Below, in pieces: positions 24,707 through 33,576 of a stretch of 64,000 bases of DNA. Under the pieces are notes generated by a model. The model had not been told where the DNA came from. It saw nothing but the letters and a program-made list of their open reading frames with translations, and ran no database searches. The DNA comes from Anaerolineales bacterium UBA2317 (GTDB lineage: Bacteria > Chloroflexota > Anaerolineae > Anaerolineales > Villigracilaceae), in contig DDVH01000052.1 of assembly GCA_002345215.1 (NCBI GenBank), forward strand, positions 67,962 to 131,961. The letters run 5' to 3'. Every line of letters begins with the position of its first letter. The first letter of the stretch is position 1. Made by a program: the position numbers and the translations under genes.

Positions 24707-26574
24707 TCCAAATTCGCCTTTACATTTTTTGCGGCATTTTCGTTCATGCCTTTTACGCTTGCCAGTTCTTCAATACTGGCTTCTTTTATTTTATCAATAG
24801 AACCAAAATGTTTCAAAAGTGCTTTTCGGCGGGTGGGACCAATTTCAGGAATAGAATCCAGTTGAGATGCAAGCCCCAGTTTCGAGCGTTTGTTGCGATG
24901 CGCTGTTATCCCAAAGCGATGTGCCTCATCACGAATCCGTTGTACGAGATAAAGTCCTTGCGAATGACGAGGCAAAAGCAATGGGTTGCTATTATGTGGA
25001 AAGAAAATTTCTTCTTCTTGTTTTGCCAAACCCACCACTGGAACTTTATCCATCAATTCAAATTGTTCCATCACTTTGACAACGCGACTCAATTGACCTT
25101 TACCGCCATCAATGATAATTAAATCAGGGAGGAAAGAAAACGCTTCATCTTTCTTTGACCCGATATCTGCTTCTGTTTCCTGCCAGCCTTTCCAACGCCT
25201 GAAACGACGCGTGAGCATTTCTTCCATCGAAGCAAAATCATCAGGCGCGCCAATGCTTGTGGATTCGATATTAAATTTTCGATACAATCTTTTTGCTGGC
25301 ACGCCTTGCTCAAACACAACCATCGCACCGACAGTTGCTACACCTTGTGTGTGACTGACGTCATAACATTCAATGCGATTCGGTGGCGCAGATAACTTTA
25401 ATGATGTTTGTAAATCACTTAATGCTTGTTCTTGTTTATGAGCATCGGCTTGCCATTGCGCACGTAAAGACTTCAATGTTTCGGATGCATTCTCCGCCGC
25501 CATCTTGACCAATTCCTGCGGCTGACCTTCATTCGGCACCATCAACTCAACTTTTTTGCCACCACGTTTTGACCTTAACCATTGCGAAATAATAATTCGT
25601 TCTTCAATTTCTTGCGGAAGCATCACTTGCTCAGGGATATTCGCGGCTTCGGTATAAAACTGTTTAACGAATTCTGACACAACTTCTTTATCAGCCGTAT
25701 CTTCTGTGCCTTCGAGAATAAAATATTCACGACCAATTAACTTGCCACCACGAATGAAGAAGATTTGTACACAGGCTTCACCATCTTCTCTTGCCATAGC
25801 AATCACATCTGAATCTTTATAATCTGAACCAAAGACAATTTTTTGTCGTTCAATAATAGATTGAATCGCCTTGAGTTGGTCTCGCAAGGCGGCGGCTTTT
25901 TCAAAACGCATTTCTTCGGATGCTTTTTGCATATCGTTTTGGATACGTGCGACGATATGTTCACTATGTCCACTTAGAAAATCCATTAAATCAGAAATCA
26001 TTTGACGATAACCTGATTGAGAAATTGCTCCAATGCATGGAGCAGTACATAATTTAATGTCGTAATACAAACATGCACGCGGGTCATTGCCTGTGATTTC
26101 GCGGTCACAAGTGAGGTATGGAAATATTTTTCGCAAGACTTCTAACGTTTGATACACAGCCCATGCAGAAGTGTATGGTCCAAAATATCTTGAACCATCT
26201 TCTATCATATTGCGTGTTACTGTAACTTTCGGAAATGGCTCGTTCCAATGAATTTTGATATACGGATATTTTTTATCGTCTTTCAGTCGAATATTATATT
26301 TAGGGCGATGCTTCTTGATGAGATTCATTTCAAGAATCAACGCTTCCAATTCAGAGCCGACGACAATCCATTCGATATCGGTAATGTCTCTTACTAATCT
26401 ACGAGTTTTATTATCGTGACCTGAATCGGCATGGAAATAAGAACGAACACGATTCTTTAAATTAATCGCTTTGCCAACATAAATAATATTCCCCTCAGCA
26501 TTACGATAAATATAACAACCTGGTTTGGTTGGTAATGTGGCAAGAATGCCTTGAATCTTTTCAGAAATTTCCAT
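24703..26574 (-). CDS. uvrC: Excinuclease ABC subunit C
   Basis: A full-length 623-residue UvrC: N-terminal GIY-YIG nuclease (GCYIYRNAEGNIIYVGKA), a UVR motif (SEEMRFEKAAALRDQLKAI), the C-terminal RNase H-like nuclease (ECYDVSHTQGVATVG and LIIIDGGKGQL), and terminal helix-hairpin-helix repeats. It makes both incisions in nucleotide excision repair with UvrB. It is translationally coupled to a CheY-like regulator downstream. Confidence 0.95.
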   Translation of the reverse strand: MEISEKIQGILATLPTKPGCYIYRNAEGNIIYVGKAINLKNRVRSYFHADSGHDNKTRRLVRDITDIEWIVVGSELEALILEMNLIKKHRPKYNIRLKDDKKYPYIKIHWNEPFPKVTVTRNMIEDGSRYFGPYTSAWAVYQTLEVLRKIFPYLTCDREITGNDPRACLYYDIKLCTAPCIGAISQSGYRQMISDLMDFLSGHSEHIVARIQNDMQKASEEMRFEKAAALRDQLKAIQSIIERQKIVFGSDYKDSDVIAMAREDGEACVQIFFIRGGKLIGREYFILEGTEDTADKEVVSEFVKQFYTEAANIPEQVMLPQEIEERIIISQWLRSKRGGKKVELMVPNEGQPQELVKMAAENASETLKSLRAQWQADAHKQEQALSDLQTSLKLSAPPNRIECYDVSHTQGVATVGAMVVFEQGVPAKRLYRKFNIESTSIGAPDDFASMEEMLTRRFRRWKGWQETEADIGSKKDEAFSFLPDLIIIDGGKGQLSRVVKVMEQFELMDKVPVVGLAKQEEEIFFPHNSNPLLLPRHSQGLYLVQRIRDEAHRFGITAHRNKRSKLGLASQLDSIPEIGPTRRKALLKHFGSIDKIKEASIEELASVKGMNENAAKNVKANLE

Positions 26575-26611
26575 TGGAAGGCAATTCTAACATGCGTAAG
26601 AGGGCTGCTTT

Positions 26612-27616
26612 TTACGAAAACCTATTTGCCGAACTGACCTTTTTGATGTTTTGGTGTAAAAATATTAAAAATGGTAATAAGACAACGTACAACCTCGTTT
26701 CATGAATTATTCCAAAAACTAAGATATTTAAAACTAAGCAAATAAAAATAATGAATGCTTTTAATTGTGGTTGCGAATATTGTCTTACGAAGTAGAGTAG
26801 ATACCCAATACTGCCGAATATAAATAAAGAATTTGCACTATGCATTGAAATAAAGTTTTCATAGAATAAATCAAAAAGATTTTTTTCTAGGTTAAAGTGA
26901 TTTCCAAGAATCATGTGCTGCTCATCTGGGAAGCCATTCGCCCGGCTAATAAAAAGAAGTTCCCGTATCAAATTTGTGTAGGCTATCCCCAAGATTAATA
27001 ATATGATTCCAAGAATAAGTTCTTTTACCGATTTTAGTTGGATATTTATGCGCTTTGACTTGTTTATTTCAATATTAAATGCGTCAATGATTAAATAGAT
27101 ACCAATGAAAAGAGCGCTTTCTCGATTGAAGATAGAAACAAGGAAGAGAGGTATAAACAAAAGCGGAGAAACACTCCTTAAAATTCCCCAGACAAAGAAC
27201 ATAAACAAAACTGCGTCAATATTATCCCATGAGTAAAAACTATATTCCTGTAGAGCTATATACATAAATGAATAAATAATTAAATAGTTAATGCTGGATT
27301 GATAGGTTTCCCCGATATTTTTGAGCAGAACAACCAATGTAAAGCTTTGTACCAAAATAGATAATAAAACAAAAACCTTATATGCTGAAATATATGAAAT
27401 TCCAAGCAAAGAAATTAGATATATTAAATAAGGACCAAGTAACCGGTTTTGGTATGCAAGCCATTCAGGTTTTCCTGTAATAACTCCATAGGAGATACCA
27501 GAAATTTCTTCCCAATAAGGAGCATAAAGCTGGCGAATAATTTGATATACGACTAGAGATATAAAAATAATTGAAGAGATATTAAGAAATTTATGTGCGT
27601 GCATATTTGCAAGCAC
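26612..27616 (-). CDS. AT-rich multi-pass membrane protein, unknown family
   Basis: A 334-residue protein of about nine to ten hydrophobic segments, rich in Ile, Leu and Phe, encoded by DNA clearly more AT-rich than its neighbours. YQNRLLGPYLIYLISLLG and an NRESALF motif recall membrane proteins of polysaccharide or GT-C type, but I cannot assign a family. A second in-frame ATG (residue 5) is an equally possible start. Composition suggests acquisition by transfer. Confidence 0.65.
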   Translation of the reverse strand: MLANMHAHKFLNISSIIFISLVVYQIIRQLYAPYWEEISGISYGVITGKPEWLAYQNRLLGPYLIYLISLLGISYISAYKVFVLLSILVQSFTLVVLLKNIGETYQSSINYLIIYSFMYIALQEYSFYSWDNIDAVLFMFFVWGILRSVSPLLFIPLFLVSIFNRESALFIGIYLIIDAFNIEINKSKRINIQLKSVKELILGIILLILGIAYTNLIRELLFISRANGFPDEQHMILGNHFNLEKNLFDLFYENFISMHSANSLFIFGSIGYLLYFVRQYSQPQLKAFIIFICLVLNILVFGIIHETRLYVVLLPFLIFLHQNIKKVSSANRFS

Positions 27617-27673
27617 CTTTAAAATAATGAGAATATTAAGCTATGTGCAGGCAGTATAGCATATCTAAGTTTT

Positions 27674-28732
27674 TTATGGCAATTCAATTATAAATTCACT
27701 ACCTTTACCTACTTCGCTTTTTACTTCAATACTTCCCTTATGCGCTTCGATTAATTGTTTTGCAATCGCGAGTCCGAGCCCGCTGTTGATTCTTCCACTG
27801 CGAGATTTATCTCCGCGCCAGAATCGGTCGAAGATGAATGGTAAATCTTCGGATGCGATTCCCTCACCTGAATCTTTGACTATAATCCGCACGCTTCGTT
27901 CTTGACTTGTACTTGATTCTGTTTCAATCAATATTTTCCCATCTTTTGGTGTGTGACGAATCGCATTGGAAATTAAATTGGATAATACTTGATTGAGTCT
28001 GTCGTAATCCGCATTAATTTCTGAAGATGAATCTTTGATATTTGATTCAAGATGTATTCCAAGCGATTTGGCTTGCGAGGAAAAACTTGAAGTGAGGTCA
28101 TGAATCAGGTCAGCGAGCAGGAAGCGGGTAGGATGAAGCGGAAGTTGATGAGACTCAGCTAAAGATAAAGTCTGCAAGTCGTTGATTAATCGAGTCAATA
28201 ATTTTGTTTCATCTAATGTGTTGTTGATATGTTCATTTGTTGGTTTGTAAACGCCATCAATCACGCCTTCGAGATTTCCTTGAATGATGTGAAGCGGTGT
28301 GCGAAGTTCGTGAGCAATATCAGCCGTGAGATTGCGACGTTGCTTATCGGCACGTTCAAGTTCATCAACCATTTTGTTGAAGCGCGTGATTAATTCGCTA
28401 AACATATCGGATTTATTTTCAGGTACGCGTGCGGATAAATTTCCCTCTGATACAGCATTGATGGTGTTGAAAAGATTTTCCATCGGCTTGCCGAAACGCA
28501 TGTATAAATTAAAAATTGTAAAAATGATAATAATAAAAACAACAAACGGCGCGCCACAAACGAGTAGCCAAATATTTCTTACACCAACATATTCTGAAAA
28601 TAATAAATAAAAAAGCGCGGCAGTACCGCCGATAAAAAATATAGCAACTAGAAAGAATAGCGGGAAGAATGGAAAGAATCTTCTTCCACGACGAAAGCGT
28701 TTGGGTGGGCGAGGAGTTGGATGGTCAAACAT
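27674..28732 (-). CDS. Sensor histidine kinase (HAMP, HisKA, HATPase)
   Basis: A 352-residue membrane kinase. A Pro/Arg-rich N-terminus (PTPRPPKRFRRGRRFF) is followed by two membrane segments (about 22-45 and 54-76) with only a very short external loop. HAMP (78-130), HisKA with phospho-acceptor H141 in DIAHELRTPLH, and HATPase with NAIRH, DSGEGI and GLGLAI come next. The tiny loop suggests sensing within the membrane or through a partner. It follows its response regulator by two bases. Confidence 0.92.
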   Translation of the reverse strand: MFDHPTPRPPKRFRRGRRFFPFFPLFFLVAIFFIGGTAALFYLLFSEYVGVRNIWLLVCGAPFVVFIIIIFTIFNLYMRFGKPMENLFNTINAVSEGNLSARVPENKSDMFSELITRFNKMVDELERADKQRRNLTADIAHELRTPLHIIQGNLEGVIDGVYKPTNEHINNTLDETKLLTRLINDLQTLSLAESHQLPLHPTRFLLADLIHDLTSSFSSQAKSLGIHLESNIKDSSSEINADYDRLNQVLSNLISNAIRHTPKDGKILIETESSTSQERSVRIIVKDSGEGIASEDLPFIFDRFWRGDKSRSGRINSGLGLAIAKQLIEAHKGSIEVKSEVGKGSEFIIELP

Positions 28733-28734
28733 TT

Positions 28735-29409
28735 TTATTCTATAAACCTATACCCAATTCCATACACGGTTTCAATCATATTTTTGTTTGAAGCTTGTTC
28801 AAGTTTTTTTCGAAGATTTTTAATATGCGAATCAATGCTTCTGTCAAAACTTGTTGAAACACCATGTAAATTTTCAAGGATTTGTTCACGAGTCAACGTT
28901 TGACCTGCATGACTGGCTAGCAATTGCAATAACCTAAATTCATTCGGTGTGAGTTTGATAGGATTATTTTGATATGTGACCGAATATCTTTCTGAGTCAA
29001 TTTCAAGGTTTCCAATGCGAATCACGTTTGGTGTTTTTATATCACCTGTGGTTCTGCGAAGCAATGCACGCACTCGTGCTATTAGCGCGCGTGGTGAAAA
29101 TGGTTTGGTGATGTAATCATCGGCACCGATTTCAAGACCTGTTACTTGGTCAATTTCTTCGGACAAAGCAGTGAGCATGATGATGGGAACATCACTTTCT
29201 TTGCGAAGGATTCTACAAATTTCACGTCCATCAATGTTTGGAAGCATTAAATCTAAGATGATGAGGTCGGGTTTTTCTTTGCGGGCTGTTGTGAGTGCAG
29301 ATTGACCGTCACCGGCTGTGACGACGCGAAAATTATTTTTTTCTAAATAATCGCGTGCGAGTCGCACGATTTTTGGTTCATCATCTACGACGAGGATAAG
29401 TTGAGTCAT
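28735..29409 (-). CDS. OmpR/PhoB-type response regulator
   Basis: A 224-residue DNA-binding regulator: receiver with DDEP and phospho-acceptor D53 (IILDLMLP), then a winged-helix output domain (LTPNEFRLLQLLASHAGQ ... VYGIGYRF). It forms a two-component system with the downstream kinase. A repeat array of about 75 bases separates it from the upstream His/Phe-rich gene. Confidence 0.93.
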   Translation of the reverse strand: MTQLILVVDDEPKIVRLARDYLEKNNFRVVTAGDGQSALTTARKEKPDLIILDLMLPNIDGREICRILRKESDVPIIMLTALSEEIDQVTGLEIGADDYITKPFSPRALIARVRALLRRTTGDIKTPNVIRIGNLEIDSERYSVTYQNNPIKLTPNEFRLLQLLASHAGQTLTREQILENLHGVSTSFDRSIDSHIKNLRKKLEQASNKNMIETVYGIGYRFIE

Positions 29410-29451
29410 TGTGGGTGATTATAAATGAAAGAAGAAAGAGGAAATAGGAAA

Positions 29452-29527
29452 GAGTAACAAGTAACGAGTTAACTTTTTCTTGTTACTCGTTACTTGTTTA
29501 CTTATCTACCTGTTTACTTGTCTACTT
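29452..29527. repeat. Bipartite array with heptamer and octamer units
   Basis: Forward AGTAACA, AGTAACG, AGTTAAC; then inverted TGTTACT, CGTTACT; then octamers TGTTTACT, TATCTACC, TGTTTACT, TGTCTACT. It contains the stop codon of the 29514-29942 gene. Confidence 0.8.
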
Positions 29528-29942
29528 CTTTATTTTCATCCCCATGCGCACGTTTGTGCCATTCATCAAATCTGTTTTCCCATTTGCCACCCCAATATCC
29601 GTGTCCATGCTTGCCCCAAGCCCAAGGTCGGAAGGTGAAGCGAAGTAGACCAAAGAAGAAGAATAGGAACAAAATTGAGAAGCAGAATCCAAATGGGAAA
29701 AATCCAAAATGAGGACCGAATCCAAAACCATGATGATATGGATAGCCATAACCATATCCACGATTGAACATGGGCATTGAATTGCCATTTTCAGCAGATT
29801 GTTGAATTGCTTCTGCAACTTGTGGTGCTTGCGAAATTCCTTGCGCTACACCTGCACGATATACAAATGTTCCTCCTGCTACTAACAAAGCGATGAGTAA
29901 CACTGCCCCTATGATACGAAATACAAAACCGTTCTTAGACAT
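29514..29942 (-). CDS. Aromatic/His/Gly-rich membrane protein next to a two-component system
   Basis: A 142-residue protein: signal-anchor segment (about 9-30), a Gln/Ala-rich helix, a GYGYGYPYHHGFGFG stretch (63-77), a second Phe-rich hydrophobic segment (about 80-103), and a charged His-containing tail. The His-rich external loop could bind metal, and its place before the regulator-kinase pair suggests it is part of that circuit; this is inference. ACCTCC in the rc gives a strong ribosome-binding site. The last residues and stop lie in a repeat array. Confidence 0.65.
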   Translation of the reverse strand: MSKNGFVFRIIGAVLLIALLVAGGTFVYRAGVAQGISQAPQVAEAIQQSAENGNSMPMFNRGYGYGYPYHHGFGFGPHFGFFPFGFCFSILFLFFFFGLLRFTFRPWAWGKHGHGYWGGKWENRFDEWHKRAHGDENKEVDK

Positions 29943-30052
29943 TTTTACCTCCAGTGGTAATAATTTGTTTTACAAGTCAAATGTATCAAGTGATTATGTA
30001 AAGATTGTGGATGAGATTGATAGACATTGTGGAGAGTGTATAAGTAATGTGT

Positions 30053-30080
30053 TAACAGTAATCAGTTGTCAGTAATCAGT
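30053..30080. repeat. Intergenic heptamer array
   Basis: TAACAGT, AATCAGT, TGTCAGT, AATCAGT. It is immediately followed by the REPIN at 30082. Confidence 0.7.
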
Positions 30081-30081
30081 A

Positions 30082-30213
30082 AATTCGGTGGTCGAGTAGC
30101 CGCGTTCTTGTTCTTTGCGGCGTATCGAGACCACCTGTTATTAGAAATTTTTTGTTAACTCGTGGTCTCGATATGGCTTCGCAAAATCGCTCAGCCTACT
30201 CGACCACCGAATT
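30082..30213. repeat. REPIN-like inverted REP doublet, family III (second copy)
   Basis: AATTCGGTGGTCGAGTAG (30082-30099) and CTACTCGACCACCGAATT (30196-30213) are perfect 18-bp terminal inverted repeats. Inside are GTATCGAGACCACC and GTGGTCTCGATAT, the same building blocks as at 2481-2625. The right end overlaps the stop codon of the dehydrogenase gene. Confidence 0.85.
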
Positions 30214-31174
30214 ACATCGTAATCACAATCTTTCCTTGCACATGACCTTGACCAAAACGTCGCATTGCGTCTGCAATTTTTTCGAATGGATACACTTTTT
30301 CAACAAATGGTTTGACTTTGCCTGTCTCTAACATTTCTTTCAGCAGGTTCATATCCTCTTTATTGAATTTTGCAATAAAGAAAGAAACTTTTTGACTTGC
30401 ACGCCACGACACTACTTTGACTCGGATTACATGTGCGAGCGGACCAATAACAGGAGTTCCTTTTGGTGCACCGACAATGACAAAATTAGCATTGGGATTC
30501 AAAACACGTTTATATTCAGACCATGAGTGAGTCCCTGAAACATCAAGGATCAAATCATATTTTTTGTTGCTGAGTGTGAAATTTTCTTTGGCGTAATCAA
30601 CCACATAGTCAGCACCGAATGAACGAGCAATTTCTACATTTTTTGTACTACAAACTGCTGTCACTTCTGTATCAAATGCTTTTGCAATTTGAATCGCAAA
30701 GTGACCCACTCCGCCAGAAGCACCGTTGATTAATACTTTTTGACCTGCTTGAATCTTTCCAAAATCTCGTAAGCCTTGTAATGCTGTAATCGCTGCCGTC
30801 GGCACAGACGCGGCTTCTTCAAAAGAGATATTTTTCGGTTTTGGAATAATGATATTTTTTACACAGACATATTCAGCATACGCGCCAGTTCTTGCACCGA
30901 AAACTTCATCACCGACTTTGAAATCTGTCCTATCTTTGCCAACTGCTTCAACGATACCTGAATAATCTGCACCTAGACGGGTATTTTTGGGTTTGAATAA
31001 CCCTTTTCCTAGTCGTGCAATAGGCAAGCCAGTCATTCCATACCATTCTGCCGCGTTGATAGATGAAGCGCGGACCTTTATCAAAACCTCATCATCCTTT
31101 GGTGTAGGCTTTTCAATATCATGTAATTCCAGAACTTCTGGACTTCCATATTTTGTTTGAACAATCGCTTTCAT
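30212..31174 (-). CDS. MDR-family NAD(P)-dependent alcohol dehydrogenase / quinone oxidoreductase
   Basis: A 320-residue medium-chain reductase: GroES-like domain with GADYSGIVEAVG, then a Rossmann domain with NGASGGVGHFAIQIAK. No zinc-binding cysteine cluster is seen, so it is nearer to quinone oxidoreductase types. I choose the ATG at 31174 (MKAIVQTKYG) because AGAGGAG is nine bases upstream; the ATG three codons earlier is too close to it. Confidence 0.88.
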   Translation of the reverse strand: MKAIVQTKYGSPEVLELHDIEKPTPKDDEVLIKVRASSINAAEWYGMTGLPIARLGKGLFKPKNTRLGADYSGIVEAVGKDRTDFKVGDEVFGARTGAYAEYVCVKNIIIPKPKNISFEEAASVPTAAITALQGLRDFGKIQAGQKVLINGASGGVGHFAIQIAKAFDTEVTAVCSTKNVEIARSFGADYVVDYAKENFTLSNKKYDLILDVSGTHSWSEYKRVLNPNANFVIVGAPKGTPVIGPLAHVIRVKVVSWRASQKVSFFIAKFNKEDMNLLKEMLETGKVKPFVEKVYPFEKIADAMRRFGQGHVQGKIVITM

Positions 31175-31333
31175 GAATTGCATCTCCTCTAATTATTTTT
31201 CATAATGTATCAGCGGATTATGGAGGAAATGTGGACAAATAAGCCAGAGATTGTGGAAATGTTAAAGAAATGTAAACATTTTGCAACTTCCGAATGCCTG
31301 TATCATCTGATAAAATGCTGGGCGGTAAGTGAC

Positions 31334-31351
31334 AGACGCGAGGAAGCGTCT
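31334..31351 (+). other. Short hairpin in the trxB leader
   Basis: AGACGC pairs with GCGTCT around a six-base loop, about 20 bases before the trxB start. It could shape the leader RNA, but nothing shows regulation. Confidence 0.3.
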
Positions 31352-31370
31352 TGATGTTGAGGAAAATAAA

Positions 31371-32333
31371 ATGTCAGATAACGAGAGACACGTTAAAGTA
31401 TTAATTTTAGGTTCAGGTCCTGCTGGCTTGTCTGCGGCGTTGTATGCCGCACGTGCAGAACTTGCGCCTGTGGTTCTAACTGGAATGCAATTGGGTGGTC
31501 AAGCCGCATTGACTCATACTATTGAAAACTATCCGGGCTTTCCCGAAGGTGTAGGTGGAGCTCAACTTGGTGAACTCTTCCAAAAACAAGCTGAACATTT
31601 TGGTGCCAAAGTTGAATTTGACATGGCGCATGAAGTTGATTTTTCACAACGCCCTTATAAAGTCACAACCGATAGTGGTGAATATCTAGCCGACTCAATT
31701 ATCGTCACCACAGGTGCAAGCCCAAACAAATTAGAAATCCCTGGTGAATTTGAATTGACAGGTCGTGGCGTTTCATATTGTGCCACTTGTGATGGCTGGT
31801 TTTTCAAAGACAAACGAGTTGTCATTGTCGGTGGCGGTGATAGCGCGTTTGAAGAAGCCCTTTTTATTACACGTTATGCTTCATCTGTCACATTGATTCA
31901 TCGGCGTGATGAATTTCGTGCGGGTGCCATTTTGCAAAATCGCGCCAAAGAGCATCCCAAAATGAATTTCATTTTGAATACCATTGTCACCGAAGTGGTT
32001 GGTACAGAAAAGTTAACCACACTCAAATTAAAAAATGTCGTCACCAATGAAGAATCAACATTTGAAACCGATGGCTTGTTTATCTTTATTGGTCACACGC
32101 CGAATTCGCAAATGTTCAAAGGCAAACTGGACATGGATGAACTCGGTTATCTTAAAGTGAATGAAAAAATGGAAACGAATGTGCCCGGCGTGTTTGCCGC
32201 AGGTGAAATCGCCGACCCAACTTTTAGACAAGTTGTCACATCTGCTGGGATGGGTGCGGCGGCGGCAATTCAAGCCACGCGATATCTTGAACATGTAGAG
32301 TCTGAATCCGCAGGTGAATCAGCAAGCCATTAA
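31371..32333 (+). CDS. trxB: Thioredoxin reductase
   Basis: A 320-residue flavoprotein: FAD loop LILGSGPAGLSAALYAAR, the redox pair C137-A-T-C140 in SYCATCDG, and the NADPH loop VVIVGGGDSAFEEA. It passes electrons from NADPH to thioredoxin. The start at 31371 has GAGGA at eight bases; the longer frame upstream has no support. A strong hairpin follows the gene. Confidence 0.93.
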   Translation: MSDNERHVKVLILGSGPAGLSAALYAARAELAPVVLTGMQLGGQAALTHTIENYPGFPEGVGGAQLGELFQKQAEHFGAKVEFDMAHEVDFSQRPYKVTTDSGEYLADSIIVTTGASPNKLEIPGEFELTGRGVSYCATCDGWFFKDKRVVIVGGGDSAFEEALFITRYASSVTLIHRRDEFRAGAILQNRAKEHPKMNFILNTIVTEVVGTEKLTTLKLKNVVTNEESTFETDGLFIFIGHTPNSQMFKGKLDMDELGYLKVNEKMETNVPGVFAAGEIADPTFRQVVTSAGMGAAAAIQATRYLEHVESESAGESASH

Positions 32334-32416
32334 GAATGAGGCGATAAAAATCCGCCGCAAACTTAAGTGGATGCTTGAGTCTTGCACTTCAACAGAATCT
32401 TAACTTGACATATCTT

Positions 32417-32448
32417 CAAAACGGACTCGCATCGCCGAGTCCGTTTTG
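32417..32448 (+). terminator. Strong hairpin downstream of trxB
   Basis: CAAAACGGACTCG and CGAGTCCGTTTTG form a perfect 13-bp stem around a six-base loop. The T run is inside the stem and no U tract follows, so it is a terminator candidate, not a textbook one. Confidence 0.6.
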
Positions 32449-32497
32449 TGCGTGATAAAATAGAAACTGAAATAAAATTTTTCGGAGGAATGAACGG

Positions 32498-33433
32498 ATG
32501 AAGAAAATTTCAATTATTGGCTCTGGGATGACGGGCTCAACTGCCGCACACTGGATTGCCGAGCGCGAACTTGCGGATGTTGTTTTGCTTGATGTTGTTG
32601 AAGGAATGCCTCAAGGCAAAGGTTTGGATTTAGCACAAGCCATGCCGATTATCGGCAAAGATTCTGAAATTATTGGCACAAATGATTATGCTGATACAAA
32701 AAATTCAGACATCATTATTATTACAGCAGGTTTACCACGCAAGCCCGGCATGAGCCGTGACGATTTGTTAAAGACCAATGCGGAAATTGTGGGAAAAGCC
32801 GCAACTGAAACATTGAAACATTCACCGAATGCAATTTATATTATTTTGACAAATCCGCTAGATACGATGGCTTACTTAGCCATGAAGAAAACCGGTTTGC
32901 CACGTGAACGTGTGATTGGTCAAGCCGGCATTTTAGATTCTGCTCGTATGCGCGCCTTTGTTGCAATGGAAACTGGTGTAAGTGTAGAAAATATTGATTG
33001 TTATGTGTTGGGTGGTCATGGTGATGAAATGGTTCCATTGACTCGTCATTCCAACATTGCAGGCATTCCATTGAAAGAATATTTACCAGCCGATAAATTA
33101 AATGCAATCGTTGAACGCACACGCAAGGGTGGTGGAGAAATTGTGAATTTATTGAAAACAGGTTCTGCTTATTACGCACCTTCGATGGCGTGCGTTCAAA
33201 TGGCAGATGCGATTTTGAAAGATAAAAAATTAATTGTGCCATGTGCTACTTTGATGAAAGGTGAATACGGATTAAATGATATGTACTTTGGCGTACCAGT
33301 TATGTTAGGTGCTGGTGGCATGGAAAAAGTTATCGAATATAAATTTGATGCCGAAGAAAAAGCCATGTTTGAAAAATCCGCCGCGTCTGTCAAAGAGACA
33401 CATGAGGCGTTGAAGAAGTTAGTGACACTTTAA
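32498..33433 (+). CDS. mdh: Malate dehydrogenase
   Basis: A 311-residue LDH-like malate dehydrogenase: ISIIGSGMTGSTAAHW (NAD loop), ITAGLPRKPGMSRDDLL (mobile active-site loop with the substrate arginines), and the catalytic histidine in GGHGDEMVP. It interconverts malate and oxaloacetate. TTCGGAGGAAT is a strong ribosome-binding site. Citrate synthase follows, so the two consecutive TCA-cycle steps are side by side, separated by a REP. Confidence 0.95.
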   Translation: MKKISIIGSGMTGSTAAHWIAERELADVVLLDVVEGMPQGKGLDLAQAMPIIGKDSEIIGTNDYADTKNSDIIIITAGLPRKPGMSRDDLLKTNAEIVGKAATETLKHSPNAIYIILTNPLDTMAYLAMKKTGLPRERVIGQAGILDSARMRAFVAMETGVSVENIDCYVLGGHGDEMVPLTRHSNIAGIPLKEYLPADKLNAIVERTRKGGGEIVNLLKTGSAYYAPSMACVQMADAILKDKKLIVPCATLMKGEYGLNDMYFGVPVMLGAGGMEKVIEYKFDAEEKAMFEKSAASVKETHEALKKLVTL

Positions 33434-33550
33434 TGTCGTTGCGAGGAGTGAAGCGACGAAGCAATCTCCTTCTCCTAATGAATAATGAGATTGCTTCGGG
33501 CAAAAAACAAGTACGCCATCGCACATCGTCCCCAAAAGGGGAATGACATA
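33434..33550. repeat. REP-like repeat, family I (full copy)
   Basis: GTCGTTGCGAGGAG ... CGAAGCAATCTC on the left, GAGATTGCTTCGG in the middle, and GGGGAATGACAT on the right. It fills the mdh-gltA gap. Confidence 0.8.
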
Positions 33551-33576
33551 ACATTTTTGAAAGAGGAAAAAAATCG

